Source: Tenacibaculum sp.
Lineage (GTDB): Bacteria > Bacteroidota > Bacteroidia > Flavobacteriales > Flavobacteriaceae
Length of the DNA: 33,645 bases
Assembly: GCA_018456245.1 (NCBI GenBank)
Contig: JAGYHQ010000017.1
Span: 1 to 33,645, forward strand
Reading direction: 5' to 3'
The notes under the pieces are model-generated. The model was not told the origin of the DNA, ran no database searches, and saw nothing but the letters and a program-made list of their open reading frames with translations. Every line of letters starts with the position of its first letter. The stretch's first letter is position 1. The position numbers and the translations under genes are program-made. This document shows, one piece after another, positions 8,473-17,158 of the stretch.

Positions 8473-8650
8473 AAAGCGTTAGCTTCTTATTTTTTGTTTT
8501 TTCAAAATCGCCAATTTTAGAAATGCAAACCAAAATTAAGAATAGCTGATGCTCACGCCTATAGCGTGGGTAATTGGTCTATTTATTGGTTTGCAGGGTG
8601 TTTGGCGATACCTGAAAAAACAGATAAAGAAACTACGATTCCCACGCTTT
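8473..8650 (+). repeat. 178-bp nested inverted-repeat element (possible ncRNA or MITE-like repeat)
   Basis: This non-coding stretch folds on itself along its whole length. Matched arms, from outside in, are AAAGCGT (8473) with ACGCTTT (8644), TGTTTTTTCA (8495) with TGAAAAAACA (8613), ATCGCCAA (8507) with TTGGCGAT (8602), TGCAAACCAA (8524) with TTGGTTTGCA (8586), and CACGC (8554) with GCGTG (8564) around a CTATA tip. An alternative pairing joins GCGTGGG (8564-8570) to CCCACGC (8641-8647), directly followed by eight T. No protein is encoded in it. It occupies most of the 355-bp gap before the gene at 8737. It could be a small RNA, a leader of the next gene, or a dispersed repeat; the sequence alone does not decide. 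Confidence 0.7.
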
Positions 8651-8736
8651 TTTTTATGCTTTAAAGATAATAAAAGTCGGAATAAGCTGAAAAGAGACTT
8701 TAAACAGGAGTAGGTATAATTTAATATTTATATAGT

Positions 8737-8949
8737 ATGGAAAATACAACTAATCAGTCAAATGTTGTAACTGTAAAAGAATGGTTTATAACTTTATTAA
8801 TAACATTAATCCCAATTGTAGGAGTTATAATGATATTTGTTTGGGCATTTGGAGGTAATGCCGTTAAAAGTAAAGAAAATTGGGCTAAGGCGGCATTATT
8901 ATTTATGATTATAGGTATGGTTTTATATTTTGCCTCATCATTAATTTAA
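8737..8949 (+). CDS. Small two-helix membrane protein
   Basis: A 70-residue protein with two membrane helices (about residues 16-37 and 50-69) separated by a short positively charged loop (NAVKSKENWAKA). Its polar N-terminus lacks a signal peptide. Small proteins of this shape, with VKEWF before the first helix, are common in Bacteroidota, but I know of no function. It follows the structured repeat and ends just before a good terminator, so it is transcribed alone or with the repeat as its leader. Confidence 0.75.
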   Translation: MENTTNQSNVVTVKEWFITLLITLIPIVGVIMIFVWAFGGNAVKSKENWAKAALLFMIIGMVLYFASSLI

Positions 8950-8962
8950 ACAATAATGTTAA

Positions 8963-8994
8963 GAGGGTAATTAAAATATTACCCTTTTTTTTAG
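8963..8994 (+). terminator. Intrinsic terminator
   Basis: GGGTAAT (8965-8971) pairs with ATTACCC (8978-8984), followed by eight T. It ends the small membrane-protein gene. Confidence 0.85.
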
Positions 8995-9039
8995 AAAAGA
9001 GTAGAAATAGTAAGTAAATTAATTTTAAAATTTAATAAG

Positions 9040-9495
9040 ATGAAAAAAGTAATATGTTTAATACTAACGCTGTTTATTACTACAATATTTACTTCTTGTA
9101 ATTTTAGTAATATAGATATGGTTAAGGATAAAGTATTTGATGAACTTGATCCATCACTGTCGTTAGGAGAGGTTTTAGAAACTTATAAATATTTCACAAA
9201 AACTGAATGGGAAGAAAGAGAGAGTGAAAGAGGTCGTAAACTTGTTCAATTTGTAGGATATTATTCTTATAATGAAAAAAATCATATAGTTAAAATGATT
9301 TTTATTATTAATGAAACAGAGTATGATTTTGTATTAGGGGGGGAATTTTATAAACCATTAAATAGGCAAGGAGTGGACTATTTCATTCCAAATATGAGTG
9401 ATAGAGCTGATTTTTCTTTTTTATATAATATATATAAAAATCAACCTCTTTTTAATATAGAGCTTATGGAAAAAGTATTATATGATACAAAGTAA
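9040..9495 (+). CDS. Hypothetical lipoprotein
   Basis: A 151-residue protein with a clear lipoprotein signal (IFTSC, Cys20). The mature part is acidic and mixed alpha/beta in appearance, with a Tyr/Phe-rich stretch (TEYDFVLGGEFYKPL) near the middle. No family is recognised. The next gene starts about 30 bases downstream on the same strand and has no signal peptide, so the two may be co-transcribed but act in different compartments. The gene lies in the small accessory island between the M1 peptidase and the rRNA methyltransferase. Confidence 0.7.
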   Translation: MKKVICLILTLFITTIFTSCNFSNIDMVKDKVFDELDPSLSLGEVLETYKYFTKTEWEERESERGRKLVQFVGYYSYNEKNHIVKMIFIINETEYDFVLGGEFYKPLNRQGVDYFIPNMSDRADFSFLYNIYKNQPLFNIELMEKVLYDTK

Positions 9496-9527
9496 ATTTA
9501 TTATATAAAATTGAAAATGTGTTAAAA

Positions 9528-9818
9528 ATGATGAAATATAAAAAACCAGAAATGGTAAAAAGTCCAAAAAAATTAATAAAAAAGGTAGAAGTTATTTATG
9601 ATGGAGGAGTAAAATCATATTCCTTAGCTGAAATAACAACTGTAGATAATGAAAAAGTTGTAGGAATTAGATGGAACTCTAGTTATAGAGAACAACAAAA
9701 TGAAGAAAAAAAGAGTGGTTTAAAAGAATGTGTAGGAGTTCCTTTTTCAAGTGCTAAACCTATTTGGTTTATATTACCAAATGATTTGTTTGAAACTAGA
9801 ATAAAAGATTATTTTTAA
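9528..9818 (+). CDS. Hypothetical small cytoplasmic protein
   Basis: A protein of about 96 residues with no signal or membrane helix. It begins with a Lys-rich stretch, continues with short beta-like segments (KVEVIYDGGVKSYSLAEI and GIRWN) and ends with PIWFILPNDLF. I do not recognise a named family. The frame opens with GTG at 9519, but ATG codons at 9528 and 9531 are more natural starts; I chose 9528. It probably forms one transcript with the lipoprotein gene before it and ends at a strong terminator. Confidence 0.65.
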   Translation: MMKYKKPEMVKSPKKLIKKVEVIYDGGVKSYSLAEITTVDNEKVVGIRWNSSYREQQNEEKKSGLKECVGVPFSSAKPIWFILPNDLFETRIKDYF

Positions 9819-9842
9819 TATAATCAAATATTAATTAAAGTA

Positions 9843-9876
9843 ATATAGCCAACCCTCTTAAGTTGGCTATATTTAT
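9843..9876. terminator. Bidirectional terminator between convergent genes
   Basis: ATATAGCCAAC (9843-9853) pairs perfectly with GTTGGCTATAT (9862-9872), flanked by A/T-rich tracts on both sides. It separates the accessory island from the convergent rRNA methyltransferase gene. Confidence 0.8.
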
Positions 9877-9893
9877 TTAATCTATTCAGTGTA

Positions 9894-11105
9894 TTATTTA
9901 CGTTCTAAAAGAGCCATGTAAAATCCGTCAAAGCCTGATTTATGACTTAACACTTTTTTATCAGCAATAAATTTAAAATCTTTTCCAGCATCTGATGCTA
10001 AGAAAAACTCAACTTGTTGCTGGTTTTCAGATGGTAAAATAGAGCAAGTAGCATAAACCATTTTTCCGCCTTGTTTTACCATTTTAGAATATTTTTGAAG
10101 CACATCTTGTTGAACTTCTTTTATATTATCTAAAAATTCAGGTTGTAATTTCCATTTACTATCAGGGTTTCTTCTTAAAACTCCTAAACCAGAACAAGGG
10201 GCATCAATTAAAACTCTATCGGCTTTATCGTATAATTTTTTAATAACTTTTGTTGAATCAATTACACGAGTATCAATATTATGAACTCCGTTTCTACGAG
10301 CCCTAACTTTTAATTTTTTTAATTTACTTTCGTAAATATCTAAAGCTATAATATTTCCTTTATTTTGCATTAATGATGCTAAATGTAGGGTTTTTCCACC
10401 AGCACCAGCACAAGTATCTACAACTTTCATACCCGGCTCAACTTCTAAAAATTTAGCAACTAATTGAGATGAAGCATCTTGAACTTCAAATAAACCTTTT
10501 TTAAAGGCTTCGGTTTTAAAAACATTTGCTCTTTCCACTAATTTAAGAGCATCGTCATAACCTTTAATAAATTCAGTCTCTATTTCTTCTGATGCTAATT
10601 GCTTTTGTAAATTCTGTTTTGTGGTATTTAGGGTGTTTGTACGTAAAATAACATCGGCTTGTTTGTTAAGTGATGCGATTTCTTTCGTCCAAATATCTTC
10701 CCCTAATTCTTTTACGCCAAGCTCATCAATCCAATCAGGAATAGATTCTCTAAATTTTCTAATTTTAGATAATTCGTCAAACTTTCCTTTAATTCTACGT
10801 GTTGGTGTTGGCTCAATTTGATTCCAATCAGGAAGTTTAATTCCTCTTAAAACACACCAAACTGAAAATAATCTCCATAAATCTGGGCGACTAAAAGGCT
10901 CTTTTACATTGGCTATTTCAGCATATAATCGTTTCCAGCGAACAATATCGTAAATTGTTTCTGCAACAAATTTTCTATCTCTTGCTCCCCAACGTTTGTC
11001 TCGTTTTAGTGCTGTTTCAACACCTTTATCGGCATAAACTCCTTCATTAAAAATATCACGTAGGCTATCAATAACTGCGTAAGTTAAATTTCTGTGTAAT
11101 CTCAT
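9894..11105 (-). CDS. RsmB/NOL1-NOP2-type RNA (cytosine-5) methyltransferase
   Basis: A SAM-dependent enzyme that adds a methyl group to C5 of a cytosine in RNA, most likely 16S rRNA (RsmB-like). The N-terminal third (1-140) is an NusB-like helical region. The Rossmann domain carries motif I CAGAGGKT at 232-239, the motif IV cysteine in DAPCSGLG (C304) and the motif VI catalytic cysteine in YATCSILPSENQ (C354). Both cysteines of the two-cysteine mechanism are intact. The 403-residue length fits Bacteroidota members annotated as RsmB or simply RNA methyltransferase. It is transcribed divergently from recG; a -7-like element TATCTTCG lies just upstream. The exact rRNA position is inferred, not shown. 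Confidence 0.88.
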   Translation of the reverse strand: MRLHRNLTYAVIDSLRDIFNEGVYADKGVETALKRDKRWGARDRKFVAETIYDIVRWKRLYAEIANVKEPFSRPDLWRLFSVWCVLRGIKLPDWNQIEPTPTRRIKGKFDELSKIRKFRESIPDWIDELGVKELGEDIWTKEIASLNKQADVILRTNTLNTTKQNLQKQLASEEIETEFIKGYDDALKLVERANVFKTEAFKKGLFEVQDASSQLVAKFLEVEPGMKVVDTCAGAGGKTLHLASLMQNKGNIIALDIYESKLKKLKVRARRNGVHNIDTRVIDSTKVIKKLYDKADRVLIDAPCSGLGVLRRNPDSKWKLQPEFLDNIKEVQQDVLQKYSKMVKQGGKMVYATCSILPSENQQQVEFFLASDAGKDFKFIADKKVLSHKSGFDGFYMALLERK

Positions 11106-11122
11106 TATTATAAATTATGGTG

Positions 11123-11130
11123 CGAAGATA
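11123..11130 (-). promoter_or_regulatory. Candidate -7 element for the rRNA methyltransferase gene
   Basis: On the minus strand this reads TATCTTCG followed by CACC, 17 bases before the start codon. It fits TAnnTTYG with the CA extension seen at other promoters here. No -33 box is obvious. Confidence 0.45.
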
Positions 11131-11176
11131 CAACAAAAGTCATTTCTGTTTAATATATATTTCCAACATCTTTTTG

Positions 11177-11184
11177 TATTTTCG
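11177..11184 (+). promoter_or_regulatory. Candidate -7 element for the recG-priA unit
   Basis: TATTTTCG fits TAnnTTCG and places a transcription start near 11190, about 16 bases before the GTG start of recG. The -33 box is unclear. Confidence 0.45.
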
Positions 11185-11205
11185 TAAAATTATATTTTAT
11201 AATTT

Positions 11206-13302
11206 GTGTTAAATAAACCAATAACATACATAAAAGGAGTAAGTTTAGCCCGTGCAGAATTATTATATTCTGAACTCGGTATAAAAACGTGTAATGATTT
11301 ATTACATTTATTTCCGTTTAGGTATATTGATAAAACTCAATTTTATACCATAAATCAATTACAGCAGAATACTTCAGAAGTTCAAATTGTAGGTAAAATA
11401 ACATCAGTAAAAGAAGTAAAACAAAAGCGAGGAAGTAGGTTAGTAGCAACTTTTTCAGATGCTACAGGAACAATGGAACTCGTATGGTTTAAAGGTGCTA
11501 AATGGATAAAAGATAGTCTTAAAATTAATACCCCTTATGTTATTTATGGGAAATTAAACTGGTTTAATAGTGTTGCAAATATGCCACATCCTGAAATGGA
11601 ATTAGTGGCAGATTACAAAAAGAAATTGCAAACAGCAATGCAACCAGTGTATTCTTCTACTGAAAAATTAACAAATAAAGGCATTTCACAAAAAGTAATG
11701 CGTTTAATGTTAAAAAATCTGTTAGATCAATCTTACAGAAATATTGAAGAAACTTTTTCTGTTCCTTTTATGCAAGAACATAATTTAATAGGAAAAAAGG
11801 AGGCATTATTAAATATTCATTTTCCGAAAAATCAAGAATTATTAGCAAAGGCTCAATATAGGTTGAAATTTGAGGAATTGTTTTTTATTCAGTTGCAATT
11901 ATTAATGAAAAAACTCATTAATAAAGATAAGATAAAAGGATTTGTATTTGAGCAAGTTGGCGAACAATTCAATAATTTTTATAACAATCATTTACCTTTT
12001 AATCTAACAAATGCTCAAAAACGAGTGTTAAAAGAAATTAGAAAAGATGTAGCATCAGGGGCTCAAATGAACCGTTTATTACAAGGAGATGTTGGGTCAG
12101 GTAAAACCATTGTAGCCCTATTAACTATGCTATTGGCTATTGATAATGGTTATCAAGCCACTATTGTTGCCCCTACTGAAATTTTGGCAATTCAACATTT
12201 TAACGGAATATCAGAATTATTAAAAAATACTGATATAAAGGTTGATTTGTTAACAGGGTCAACAAAAACAAAGAAACGAAGAGAAATTCACGAAGCATTA
12301 GAAAACGGAACTTTAAATATTTTAATAGGAACACACGCAATTTTAGAAGATAAAGTTCAGTTTAAAAATTTAGGAATTGCTATAATTGATGAACAACATA
12401 GGTTTGGAGTAGCTCAAAGAAGAAAATTATGGGAGAAGAACCCACGGGGAGCAGTGCATATTCTGGTAATGACCGCAACTCCTATTCCGAGGACTTTAGC
12501 AATGTCAGTCTATGGAGATTTAGATGTTTCTGTAATTGATGAACTTCCCGCAGGGCGAAAACCTGTAAAAACAGTTCATCGTTTTGATAGTAATCGTTTA
12601 GCTGTTTTTAAATTTATTCGTGATGAAATAGAAAAAGGGCGACAAATTTACATTGTGTATCCGTTAATTCAAGAATCCGAAGCAATGGATTATAAAGATT
12701 TAATGGACGGATATGAAAGTATTTTAAGGGAGTTTCCATTACCAAAATACCAAATAAGTATCGTTCACGGACAAATGAAACCAGCCGATAAAGATTATGA
12801 AATGGAGCGATTTGTAAAAGGCGAAACTCAAATTATGGTGGCTACAACGGTTATTGAAGTGGGGGTAAATGTACCTAATGCTTCGGTAATGATTATTGAA
12901 AGTGCTGAACGATTTGGGCTTAGCCAATTACATCAATTACGCGGACGAGTTGGGCGTGGAGCAGAGCAGAGTTATTGTATTTTAATGTCACGTTACGAAT
13001 TGTCATCAGATGCAAAAACACGATTAAAAACAATGGTTGAAACGTCTGACGGATTTAAAATTGCCGAAGTAGATTTACAACTCCGAGGTCCGGGAAACCT
13101 AATGGGAACACAACAAAGTGGAGTTTTAAATTTAAAAATTGCCGATGTGGTTAAAGATAGTGGTATTTTGTATGAAGCACGTAAAGTTGCTATTGATTTA
13201 TTGAAAGAAGACCCTAATTTATCAAAACAATACAATAATTCAATTTTAAAAAGATATTTACAATTGCAAAAAAATAGCGAAATTTGGGGTAATATTAGTT
13301 AG
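11206..13302 (+). CDS. recG: ATP-dependent DNA helicase RecG
   Basis: A double-strand DNA translocase that regresses stalled replication forks and remodels branched DNA. The start is GTG at 11206; no upstream ATG fits and the N-terminus (NKPITYIKGVSLARAELL) matches the family start. The OB-fold wedge domain occupies about residues 60-150. The helicase motor has Walker A GDVGSGKT at 294-301, the DEQH box at 395-398, MTATPIPRT, and the RecG/Mfd-type C-terminal motifs QLRGRVGRG and the TRG region with LRGPGNLMGTQQSG. The 698-residue length is normal. It is followed 22 bases later by priA, with which it shares a role in fork rescue and replication restart. Confidence 0.97.
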   Translation: MLNKPITYIKGVSLARAELLYSELGIKTCNDLLHLFPFRYIDKTQFYTINQLQQNTSEVQIVGKITSVKEVKQKRGSRLVATFSDATGTMELVWFKGAKWIKDSLKINTPYVIYGKLNWFNSVANMPHPEMELVADYKKKLQTAMQPVYSSTEKLTNKGISQKVMRLMLKNLLDQSYRNIEETFSVPFMQEHNLIGKKEALLNIHFPKNQELLAKAQYRLKFEELFFIQLQLLMKKLINKDKIKGFVFEQVGEQFNNFYNNHLPFNLTNAQKRVLKEIRKDVASGAQMNRLLQGDVGSGKTIVALLTMLLAIDNGYQATIVAPTEILAIQHFNGISELLKNTDIKVDLLTGSTKTKKRREIHEALENGTLNILIGTHAILEDKVQFKNLGIAIIDEQHRFGVAQRRKLWEKNPRGAVHILVMTATPIPRTLAMSVYGDLDVSVIDELPAGRKPVKTVHRFDSNRLAVFKFIRDEIEKGRQIYIVYPLIQESEAMDYKDLMDGYESILREFPLPKYQISIVHGQMKPADKDYEMERFVKGETQIMVATTVIEVGVNVPNASVMIIESAERFGLSQLHQLRGRVGRGAEQSYCILMSRYELSSDAKTRLKTMVETSDGFKIAEVDLQLRGPGNLMGTQQSGVLNLKIADVVKDSGILYEARKVAIDLLKEDPNLSKQYNNSILKRYLQLQKNSEIWGNIS

Positions 13303-13324
13303 TTATTCATATAAAAATTAAACT

Positions 13325-15769
13325 GTGCCATACTTTATTGATGTAATATTGCCAATTCCTATTCAAAAAATGTTTACTTATTCTGTAACGGAAGAAGAAG
13401 CAAGTTTTTTGAAAAAGGGAGTTCGTGTAGCAGTTCCGTTCGGGAAATCAAAAATTTATACTGCTTTGGTGTTTAATATTCATCAAACACCACCAAAGGT
13501 ATATGAAGCAAAAGATATTTATCAAATTTTAGATGAAGAACCAATTATAAATGAACATCAATTAAAATTGTGGCAATGGACTTCAAATTATTATATGTGT
13601 CCGATAGGGGATATTTATAGGGCATCATTACCATCAGCATTTTTATTAGAAAGTGAAACTATTGTATATAAAAATGAAACTTTTAACGAAGAAAATAATT
13701 TAACTGATGATGAATTTTTAATTTTTGAGGCATTACAAAATCAATCAAGTTTAACGGTACATCAAGTTTCAGATATTCTTGGTAAAAAGAAAGTTTTACC
13801 AATTTTAAATGAATTAATTAAAAAATCGGTAATTTATATAAAGGAAGAAATTTATGAAACATACAAGCCAAAATTGGTTAAATATGTTAGATTAAATAAA
13901 GAATATGAAGATGAAAAATCATTTCAATATTTAATAGAAGAATTATCAAGAGCAAAAAAACAAAGAGAAGCGGTTTTAACTTTTTTTCAATTAAAATCAA
14001 CTAAAAAACCTATAAAAGTTAAGGATTTAGAAAGTAAATCAGGAGTTTCTTCATCAGTTATAAAATCTTTGGTAGATAAAGATATTTTTGAATTTTATGA
14101 TATTAAAACTGATAGAATTAATTTTAATGGTGAGACAAATAATCTTAAAAACTTAAATGAATTTCAGCAAAAAGCATTAAATGAAATAAAGGAAAGTTTT
14201 ACTAAAAAAGATATTGTACTGCTACAAGGGGTAACAAGCTCAGGAAAAACAGAGGTTTATACCAAATTAATAAAAGAGACTATTGAAGAAGGTAAGCAAG
14301 TATTATTTTTATTGCCAGAAATAGCATTAACAACACAAATAATTACACGATTACAACAATATTTTGGGAGTAAAATTTCAGTTTTTCACTCAAAATATTC
14401 AATGAATGAAAGGGTGGAGGTTTGGAATAATGTATTAGAAAATAAACAAAAAGCACAAATAATTTTAGGGGTAAGGTCTTCTATTTTCTTACCTTTTTCA
14501 AATCTTGGGTTAGTAATTGTTGATGAAGAACACGAAACTTCATACAAGCAATTTGAGCCGTCACCACGCTATAATGCCCGTGATTCTGCAATTGTTTTGG
14601 GTAAAATACATAATGCAAAAGTTTTGTTAGGTTCTGCAACTCCGTCAATTGAAAGCAAATTTAATGCAGATAATAATAAATACGGATTTGTAGAATTAAA
14701 TAGAAGATACGGAGATGTATTAATGCCAAAAATTGAATTAATTGATATTAAAGAAAAGCATAGAAAAAAGCTAATAAAAGGTCATTTTTCTGATAGATTG
14801 TTAGAAATGATGAATGATGCTTTAGTAGAAAAAGAACAAATTATTTTATTCCAAAATCGTAGAGGATTTTCACCCGTTGTAGAATGTAAAACTTGTGGAG
14901 TTTCGCCCCAATGCCCAAATTGTGATGTAAGTTTAACATATCATAAATACCGTAATGAATTAAGGTGTCATTATTGCCATTATAGTAGGGCAATGCCTAA
15001 TAATTGTGGTGCGTGTGGAAGTAATGTATTAGATACAAAAGGTTTTGGAACAGAACAGATTGAGTTAGAATTAAAAGGTTTATTCCCTGAACATAAAGTA
15101 GGTAGAATGGATTTAGATACCACACGAGGAAAATTTGGGTATCAAAAAATAATAGGTGCATTTGAAGCTAAAGAAATTGATATTTTAGTGGGAACACAAA
15201 TGCTTTCAAAAGGATTAGATTTTGGAAACGTATCATTAGTAGGAATTTTAAATGCCGATAGTATGTTAAATTTTCCTGATTTTAGGGCTCACGAAAGAGC
15301 ATATCAATTAATGGTACAGGTATCGGGTAGGGCAGGGCGTTCTAAAAAACAAGGAAATGTGGCTATACAAAGTTATAACCCATATCATCAAATATTGCAA
15401 CAAGTTTCTACCAATAATTATACTGAAATGTATAAAGAACAGTTACAAGAACGTTGGCAATATCATTATCCGCCTTATTACAAATTAATAAAAATAACCT
15501 TAAAACATAAAGATTATATACGTGTTGATAATGGGGCGAATTGGCTTATGAAATCATTTAAAGCTACTTTTAAAGAGAATGTTTTGGGTGTTTCAGTTCC
15601 TGCAATAGGGAAAATTAGAAACCAGTATATTAGAAATATTTTAATTAAAATTCCTCCAAAGCAATCTCTTGTTAAAACAAAGGAGCATATTCAAAAAGTG
15701 AAAAATTCTTTTGAAGCTGTTAAAGATTTTAGGAGTATTCGTTTTATTGTTGATGTTGACGCTTATTAA
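13325..15769 (+). CDS. priA: Primosomal protein N' (PriA helicase)
   Basis: The 3'-to-5' DNA helicase that recognises abandoned forks and reloads the replicative helicase. The start is GTG at 13325 (PYFIDVILPIP is the typical N-terminus of the 3'-DNA-binding domain). Visible motifs are Walker A GVTSSGKTE at 302-310, DEEH at 400-403, GSATPS, and the eight zinc-binding cysteines C521, C524, C530, C533, C548, C551, C561 and C564. The QVSGRAGR motif is in the C-terminal half. The 814 residues agree with Bacteroidota PriA. The pairing with recG suggests one transcript for replication restart, with the membrane-protein gene 9 bases downstream probably included. Confidence 0.97.
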   Translation: MPYFIDVILPIPIQKMFTYSVTEEEASFLKKGVRVAVPFGKSKIYTALVFNIHQTPPKVYEAKDIYQILDEEPIINEHQLKLWQWTSNYYMCPIGDIYRASLPSAFLLESETIVYKNETFNEENNLTDDEFLIFEALQNQSSLTVHQVSDILGKKKVLPILNELIKKSVIYIKEEIYETYKPKLVKYVRLNKEYEDEKSFQYLIEELSRAKKQREAVLTFFQLKSTKKPIKVKDLESKSGVSSSVIKSLVDKDIFEFYDIKTDRINFNGETNNLKNLNEFQQKALNEIKESFTKKDIVLLQGVTSSGKTEVYTKLIKETIEEGKQVLFLLPEIALTTQIITRLQQYFGSKISVFHSKYSMNERVEVWNNVLENKQKAQIILGVRSSIFLPFSNLGLVIVDEEHETSYKQFEPSPRYNARDSAIVLGKIHNAKVLLGSATPSIESKFNADNNKYGFVELNRRYGDVLMPKIELIDIKEKHRKKLIKGHFSDRLLEMMNDALVEKEQIILFQNRRGFSPVVECKTCGVSPQCPNCDVSLTYHKYRNELRCHYCHYSRAMPNNCGACGSNVLDTKGFGTEQIELELKGLFPEHKVGRMDLDTTRGKFGYQKIIGAFEAKEIDILVGTQMLSKGLDFGNVSLVGILNADSMLNFPDFRAHERAYQLMVQVSGRAGRSKKQGNVAIQSYNPYHQILQQVSTNNYTEMYKEQLQERWQYHYPPYYKLIKITLKHKDYIRVDNGANWLMKSFKATFKENVLGVSVPAIGKIRNQYIRNILIKIPPKQSLVKTKEHIQKVKNSFEAVKDFRSIRFIVDVDAY

Positions 15770-15778
15770 AAAATAATT

Positions 15779-16429
15779 ATGAAAGTAATAGGTGTAAATA
15801 ACATATTCACAACATTAATGTTTTTATTTAATACCTTATTAGGAGGTTATCTATTTTATTTTTCTTTTATTGAAGATGATAAAATAAGAGATATTCCTAC
15901 TTTAATGTACCCTTTTATAATTATAGCTTGTTTATTTTCTTTAGGGGTTTGTATAGGTGTGTTTTTTAAGTATAAAATTGTAATGATTACTGATGAAAGA
16001 ATTTCTTGTTTTTACCCATTTATATTAAAGAAAAAACAACTTAAATGGAAAAATTTAGAAGAAACAAAATGGTATACATTTTATTTTGGTAAAACATGTT
16101 ATAGGAGGGTAGATTTAAAAAGTGAAAATATGGTAATTTCTCTTACTGATTTGGAGTTTGAAAATTTTAATTCATTAACCAATAAAATTCCTAAAGGAAC
16201 TGATTTACGAAAGAAAATTGATATAGAACAGGCAAAATTTGAAAAACCAGTAATTACATGGTTTATTCTTATACTTCTTTGTGTTGGGTTATTTTTTTCT
16301 TATCAAAGTATTTATTCTGGTAATTTTCTGTTATTTGGTTTTATAGTGTTGTTTACCGTTTTGTTATTATATTTATTAATTAAACGGAGAACACGTTATT
16401 CAAAAATACTTAAAAAAATAGATAAATAA
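15779..16429 (+). CDS. Four-helix membrane protein with a PH-like soluble core
   Basis: A 216-residue integral membrane protein. Two helices (about 9-31 and 44-64) are followed by a beta-rich cytosolic stretch of about 95 residues (ITDERISCFYPF through LEFENF), then two more helices (about 160-178 and 184-202) and a basic tail (IKRRTRYSKILKK). The middle resembles the bacterial PH-like domains found between helices in small membrane proteins of Bacteroidota. I cannot assign a function. It starts 9 bases after priA and is probably carried on its transcript; the terminator follows immediately. Confidence 0.7.
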   Translation: MKVIGVNNIFTTLMFLFNTLLGGYLFYFSFIEDDKIRDIPTLMYPFIIIACLFSLGVCIGVFFKYKIVMITDERISCFYPFILKKKQLKWKNLEETKWYTFYFGKTCYRRVDLKSENMVISLTDLEFENFNSLTNKIPKGTDLRKKIDIEQAKFEKPVITWFILILLCVGLFFSYQSIYSGNFLLFGFIVLFTVLLLYLLIKRRTRYSKILKKIDK

Positions 16430-16458
16430 AAGAGGGTAATAAGTTATTATCTCTTTAG
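16429..16458. terminator. Terminator between convergent genes
   Basis: AAAGAGGGTAATAA and TTATTATCTCTTT form a hairpin with one bulge, overlapping the ends of both flanking genes (stop codons at 16427-16429 and 16447-16449). T-rich sequence follows on the plus side. Confidence 0.65.
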
Positions 16459-17094
16459 TTTAATTTTATTTCCAAACAATAACAATCCGGCAATTATTAC
16501 TCCCATAATACCAATCATAATAACATTATTATTTATTACACTTGGTTTTAATAATATGGTTAAAATATACCCACTAATAGCACCACCTAAATGTGCTGAA
16601 TGACCAATGTTACCTGTTTGATTTTTCATCCCATAAATTGAATATAGTAAGTAACCAATACCAAAAACATAACCTGGTAACGGAATAGGAATTGGGAACA
16701 TTATTAACTCCATATTCGGGAATAAAATAATTGAAGAAAATACAATACCCGAAACAGCACCAGAGGCACCAACAGCAGAATAATATGATTTATTTTTGTG
16801 TTGATAAAAAGAGTACAAACTTCCTGCTAATAAACTTGCAAAATAAATTAATAAGAAATAAAAACTTCCAAAGTTTGCTGTTACGTATTTTCCAAAAAGG
16901 TAAAGAGCATACATGTTAAACCCTAAGTGCATCCAATCAGCATGTAAAAAACCAGAGGTAAGCATTCTTAATTTTTCTCCAGCTTTAATCCTTCCTATTT
17001 GGAATTTAAATTTATCAAAAAAAGCTCCGTCATTAAATCCTTTTATAGAAAATAAAACATTTGCAACAATTAATATTAACACAATTTGATTCAT
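16447..17094 (-). CDS. Rhomboid family intramembrane serine protease
   Basis: A six-helix rhomboid protease that cuts transmembrane segments within the bilayer. The catalytic serine is S111 in GASGAVSG, and the catalytic histidine is H168 in HSAHLGG. The oxyanion-side residues H56 and N60 appear in HLGFNMYAL, matching the HxxxN motif of GlpG. The length of 215 residues is typical of the minimal bacterial form without an N-terminal cytosolic domain. The gene stands alone between convergent priA-unit and divergent lpxL genes. The active site looks intact; substrates are unknown. Confidence 0.94.
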   Translation of the reverse strand: MNQIVLILIVANVLFSIKGFNDGAFFDKFKFQIGRIKAGEKLRMLTSGFLHADWMHLGFNMYALYLFGKYVTANFGSFYFLLIYFASLLAGSLYSFYQHKNKSYYSAVGASGAVSGIVFSSIILFPNMELIMFPIPIPLPGYVFGIGYLLYSIYGMKNQTGNIGHSAHLGGAISGYILTILLKPSVINNNVIMIGIMGVIIAGLLLFGNKIKLKR

Positions 17095-17135
17095 ATCTTA
17101 CTATTTTGTTACAAACATACTAAAAAGCATTTATT

Positions 17136-17143
17136 TATATTTG
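17136..17143 (+). promoter_or_regulatory. Candidate -7 element for the acyltransferase gene; sets its start
   Basis: TATATTTG followed by CA matches the -7 consensus. It places the transcription start at about 17148-17150. The upstream TTG codon at 17141 is inside this element, so it cannot be the translation start, which favours ATG 17159 (or 17150). Confidence 0.5.
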
Positions 17144-17158
17144 CAAAAAATGTATTTA

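Noticed and set aside
8473..8650. The inverted-repeat element as an insertion sequence, group II intron or integron attC site
   Set aside because: No transposase or reverse-transcriptase frame is present, no target duplication is obvious, and I could not find the paired RYYYAAC/GTTRRRY core sites of attC.
17141..17158. TTG at 17141 as start of the acyltransferase
   Set aside because: It lies within a consensus -7 promoter element, and the family N-terminus begins at the ATG of 17159.
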